Of a DNA stretch of 8,142 nt, positions 6,401 to 8,142 are shown piece by piece. Each line of letters opens with the position of its first letter. The stretch's first letter is position 1. The notes under the pieces are model-generated. The model was not told the origin of the DNA. It saw only the letters and a list, made by a program, of their open reading frames with translations, and did not search any database. The translations under genes were made by a program, and so were the position numbers. Origin of the DNA: Schleiferiaceae bacterium (GTDB lineage Bacteria; Bacteroidota; Bacteroidia; Flavobacteriales; Schleiferiaceae); assembly GCA_022424815.1 (NCBI GenBank), contig JAKMGS010000046.1, positions 1-8,142 on the forward strand, read 5' to 3'.

Positions 6401-7818
6401 CTCTGTGAGATTTTATAGTACTGGGTAATATTCATGCCGTCGTTCAAGTGACTCCACGAACTACCGCCATTGGCCGTTTTATAGACTCCGCCATCGGTTC
6501 CTACGTACAACTGAGAAGTTCCAGGACGGAATGAGGCGTGGTGGTGGTCTGCGTGCACAAAAGGAATGGATCCGGCACCATACCAGTGACCGACGATAGA
6601 CCAATTGGCCCCGCCATTCGTACTCTTCCAAATATTCACCCCTCCCACGTAAATGGTGTTCTCGTTCAAAGGGTCACACGCAATGCTCAAATCATACCAA
6701 GCCTGGCCGCCCGAACCACCGCCCGTTGAAGACCAACCCATGATGTTTGGTGTAGAACTCATCAACGACCAGTTTGAACCTCCGTTTGTCGAGCGGTACA
6801 AGCCACCAAAGCCATAGTTACTATCGCCAAAAACGGCATAGAGCAGCCCAGGTACTGAGCTCACAGCAACCTCACAACGATATACACCAGATGTTGGCAG
6901 TCCGTTTGACATTTGGGTCCAAGAATCGCCTGCGTTTACAGAACGGTAGACCTTAGGACTTGAGCCAGAAGTAGTGGCAAACAACGTATCGCCATGGCCC
7001 ATGTGCACGCCGTAGAACGATCCAGATTGCTCTAAGCTGAAGGTCTGGCCATAATTTGTACTGCGGTAGATTCCGCCATTCGTAGCCGCAACTATAATAT
7101 TGGTACTATCAGGGTGTACCACCACCCGGCCGATGCGGTAATTATTGCTGACGTTGAATGACAAGCCCGTGGCCGACCAGGTCACCCCACCGTCTACGGA
7201 TTTCATCAATCCAAAGCTGTAAGTATCGGCTGCATCGCGGTCCCCGGTGGCCAGATACATAGTGTCGGGATGTTGTGGGTCGATGGCCAAATCACTAACT
7301 CCAATGTTGGTCAACTCGTCTGTAAAGGTTTGCCAAGTTTGTCCGTCGTCGTAGCTCACCCACAGACCTCCAGCCGGCGCGCCTGCATAGATGGTATCGT
7401 TGTGTTGAGGGTGGAAGGCCACATTGTTGATGCGGCCAATTCCATCACCGGAGGGTGCGTCAAACGGACCGGCAGGACGCCAATCTCCATATTCATTAGA
7501 GCCTGATTGGCTCTGAATGGCATTGTACAAAACACTTGGATGAGGACGAACGCCCGTTTCACCCACGCGCTGGCCCATCATATATTCCCAACGCTTGAAC
7601 TGCTTCCAACCGTGTCCTTTTTCATACGGCTTGCCGGCAAATTCAGATTCGAATTTATCCACCACAGTATGGAAGTTCACGCGGTAATCCTGCATGGCTT
7701 CCACCCATGTCATGTTTTCTATTTCACTGGGAGTCAGTCTATTATTTGAACTGTTTTGAGCAGTGGCGAAAAAAGCAGCGGCAGAAAAGGTAAACGATAG
7801 TAAAAGTTTACGTAGCAT
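3493..7818 (-). CDS. T9SS-exported multidomain protein: sortilin-like Asp-box propeller, PKD, MAM-like and Ig-like modules, type A sorting domain
   Basis: A 1441-residue secreted or surface-attached protein. Residues 1-20 are a signal peptide (basic LRK, hydrophobic core, ATA before Gln21). Residues 21-115 form a lead region with the GWKQFKRWEYM motif often seen ahead of such propellers. About 117-760 is a sortilin/VPS10-like beta-propeller with eleven Asp-boxes of the type STNGGSSW, plus AGAQDNG (482-488) and GGDG (502-505). Next come a PKD domain (about 765-855, with GEYTVTLTATNAYGS), a choice-of-anchor-J/MAM-like domain (about 857-1035, from LPFVEDFENGLSGW to FLDNINI), a second PKD (about 1040-1122), Ig-like segments (about 1125-1362) and the T9SS type A domain (about 1368-1441, LEIYPNPA). 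The signal peptide supports the ATG at 7818; no Shine-Dalgarno is seen. No hydrolase motif is evident, so adhesion or glycan/protein binding is likelier than catalysis. The Sec and T9SS route is family knowledge; the ligand is unknown. It lies 70 bases downstream of another T9SS cargo gene on the same strand. Confidence 0.93.
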   Translation of the reverse strand: MLRKLLLSFTFSAAAFFATAQNSSNNRLTPSEIENMTWVEAMQDYRVNFHTVVDKFESEFAGKPYEKGHGWKQFKRWEYMMGQRVGETGVRPHPSVLYNAIQSQSGSNEYGDWRPAGPFDAPSGDGIGRINNVAFHPQHNDTIYAGAPAGGLWVSYDDGQTWQTFTDELTNIGVSDLAIDPQHPDTMYLATGDRDAADTYSFGLMKSVDGGVTWSATGLSFNVSNNYRIGRVVVHPDSTNIIVAATNGGIYRSTNYGQTFSLEQSGSFYGVHMGHGDTLFATTSGSSPKVYRSVNAGDSWTQMSNGLPTSGVYRCEVAVSSVPGLLYAVFGDSNYGFGGLYRSTNGGSNWSLMSSTPNIMGWSSTGGGSGGQAWYDLSIACDPLNENTIYVGGVNIWKSTNGGANWSIVGHWYGAGSIPFVHADHHHASFRPGTSQLYVGTDGGVYKTANGGSSWSHLNDGMNITQYYKISQSTSDTTVILAGAQDNGSHLRSSSSWSRVTGGDGMDNGVDVTNDNIMYTSIYYGDFYKSTNGGGFFSAINTLSPSGSGNWVTPFNVDPVNGNTIYAGFDKLWKSTNAGASWTATSSSNVSGGSNIDEFEIAPSNTNYIYVLVNSNIFKSTNGGSSWSNITPSGGLSPSPHNISGVAIDPDDEQHIVISISGYTSNKKVMESFNGGQTWSNLSSGLPNIPANCVTFESGSSDGIYVGTDIGVYYHSAAFSNWVSYNKNLPNVIVVDFEVYEDDDLLRIGTYGRGVWQSPLMAGSAAPPVAAFMADPAAPCGTTDTISLIDQSQGLTTSWQWQISPSTFSYVNGTTDSSQNPQVVFSATGEYTVTLTATNAYGSDDTTVFQAISVGGAALPFVEDFENGLSGWEIDNLDGGITWASTTLNGTSPGSVGMFMNHYSYSGSGQRDELISPALDFSNDTLVSMSFEYASAYYSSGYSDSLLVYVSDDCGSTWNEVAAYDATDASFTTAGAITSSFAPADSTYWCHGSSSVTCPTIDLDAYSGKSGIRVKFVAVNGYGNNTFLDNINISGQAQVAPVAAFGGDTAACTGKSVTFYDYSAPAPTVRLWSFQGGTPATSTAANPTVTYANAGTYDVKLVVSNAAGIDSVLLTNYITIVTAPSAAVSMAVSASTLCNGDSASATATFTNGGMSPSIDWLLNGTVVASNTTTYANQFADGDVLTVRMISSDDCVANPTVMDSTTFTVNARPQVSLGSQGYVCELDGPQALSGGQPAGGIYSGTGITNDSIFPSVAGVGSHWVYYAYTDATTGCTNTKKRAISVQAAPSQPTVSQNPTTGELEAATPAGTFTYEWLDDNMDPISGATSATYLPTANGTYYVRIFSNILCSNVSDAYTVVNIGLDEELLNGLEIYPNPAQTQVNIALPGSAQIRILDASGREVYNQWVEQRTAIDVQQWARGAYIVQTIQDGTSTHIPLILQ
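3496..3717 (-). other. T9SS type A C-terminal sorting domain (coding segment)
   Basis: Residues about 1368-1441 of the propeller protein. Signs are LEIYPNPAQTQVNIAL at the start, IRILDASGREVY in the middle and GAYIVQT near the end, the three conserved blocks of the Por secretion sorting domain. In characterised systems this domain directs passage across the outer membrane and is then cleaved or exchanged for a surface anchor. Confidence 0.93.
5782..7356 (-). repeat. Array of eleven Asp-box (BNR-type) repeats in the propeller
   Basis: Boxes of the form S/T-x-D/N-x-G-x-x-W/F start at residues 155, 207, 253, 293, 343, 399, 448, 530, 575, 620 and 672. Spacing is 40-56 residues except for one 82-residue gap between 448 and 530, which holds the AGAQDNG and GGDG motifs and probably one or two blades with degenerate boxes. 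The DNA is diverged between copies, so this is an old protein repeat rather than a recent tandem duplication. Confidence 0.9.
7759..7818 (-). other. Sec signal peptide coding segment
   Basis: The first 20 residues have basic residues at 3-4, a hydrophobic core rich in Leu, Phe and Ala, and an A-T-A site just before Gln21, typical of signal peptidase I cleavage in Bacteroidota T9SS cargo. No lipobox Cys is present, so it is not a lipoprotein. Confidence 0.9.
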
Positions 7819-7845
7819 AGGGATGTGTTAAGAACCCTAAAGCTA

Positions 7846-7881
7846 CAAAAAGTGTACCGCATGATTGACTAATAGGGTCAA
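7846..7881 (-). promoter_or_regulatory. Possible promoter of the propeller gene
   Basis: On the minus strand TTGA (7881-7878) is followed 22 bases later by TACACTTTTTG (7856-7846), an imperfect relative of the TTG/TAnnTTTG promoter with one extra base before the T-run. Its position, about 28 bases before the ATG, is reasonable. A rival box, TAGCTTTA (7845-7838), fits the -7 spacing better but lacks a -33 partner. Weak call. Confidence 0.28.
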
Positions 7882-7888
7882 GTCTTAA

Positions 7889-8142
7889 TCAATGTGAAAT
7901 CTGAATTGTATAGTGATTACTAAAGTCCTCTCCAATTAATGTAATGATATAGCTACCAGATGCGTACGATTTTACGTCTAGTTTAATAATGGAATCATTC
8001 GAAACTGGCTTTTCTCTTAAGAGCATCCTACCATCCGCCGAAGAAATAGTCATATATACCTCTCCAGTATAATCTGTTTTGTCAATCAATACGTAACCGT
8101 CAGCGGGGTTAGGATATATCTGAATTTTCGGCTGTAGAAGTT
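7889..8142 (-). CDS. C-terminal end of a T9SS-sorted exported protein (5' part outside window)
   Basis: The frame is open from the right edge (first whole codon 8140-8138) to the TGA at 7891-7889, giving 83 residues. A TTG at 8089 could be mistaken for a start, but the in-frame residues before it include KIQIYPNPADGYV, the first block of a T9SS type A sorting domain. It is followed by VYMTISSADGRML and by ASGSYIITL, the middle and last blocks. The visible part is therefore almost entirely the sorting domain of a larger exported protein whose functional domains lie beyond the window. GC content here (about 35% over 7861-8100) is well below that of the neighbouring propeller gene. It ends 70 bases before the propeller gene on the same strand without a clear terminator, so read-through co-transcription is possible. 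Confidence 0.88.
   Translation of the reverse strand, partial: LLQPKIQIYPNPADGYVLIDKTDYTGEVYMTISSADGRMLLREKPVSNDSIIKLDVKSYASGSYIITLIGEDFSNHYTIQISH

Noticed and set aside
5782..7356. Propeller protein as a sialidase, since Asp-boxes are common in sialidases
   Set aside because: Sialidases carry about four to five boxes, an N-terminal FRIP-type motif and an Arg triad. Here there are eleven boxes and no such motif, which fits the sortilin-like family instead.
7865..7881. Hairpin TTGAC/GTCAA in the gap between the two minus-strand genes
   Set aside because: Only 5 bp with a 7-base loop and no T-run directly after it, so it is not convincing as a terminator of the right-edge gene.

Overview
The window reads as a chromosomal stretch from a Bacteroidota bacterium, most likely within or near Flavobacteriales. 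Three things point there: proteins with type IX secretion system (T9SS) C-terminal sorting domains (IYPNP motif), a TAnnTTTG-type promoter box ahead of purQ, and no recognisable Shine-Dalgarno sequence ahead of any start codon. The genus cannot be read from the sequence. There is no RNA gene, transposon, CRISPR array or origin, and no gene-free stretch longer than 73 bases.

Layout, left to right. Bases 1-1634 (+) hold the 3' part of a large secreted lamin-tail-domain (LTD) protein whose start lies outside the window. It has a 40-residue Gly/Ser linker and a T9SS/FlgD-like C-terminal module, and its codon choice is strikingly C-rich. Nine bases later comes an agmatinase-family ureohydrolase (1644-2666, +), then, behind its own promoter box, purQ (2724-3419, +). 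A near-perfect symmetric hairpin with A and T tracts (3439-3471) closes purQ and, on the other strand, the convergent gene that follows.

The right half is one gene on the minus strand (3493-7818), a 1441-residue exported protein. It has a signal peptide, a sortilin/VPS10-like propeller with eleven Asp-boxes, PKD and Ig-like modules, a choice-of-anchor-J/MAM-like domain and a T9SS type A sorting domain. Upstream of it on the same strand, the right edge (7889-8142) holds the last 83 residues of another T9SS-sorted protein, noticeably AT-richer than the rest.

Functionally, two housekeeping enzymes (polyamine/arginine metabolism and purine synthesis) sit between cell-surface or secreted T9SS cargo genes. 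Nothing suggests the enzymes and the surface proteins act in one pathway. I found no convincing new multi-gene system. The most unusual signals are the within-gene codon-use switch in the LTD gene, three base-composition regimes within 8 kb, and the elaborate architecture of the propeller protein.
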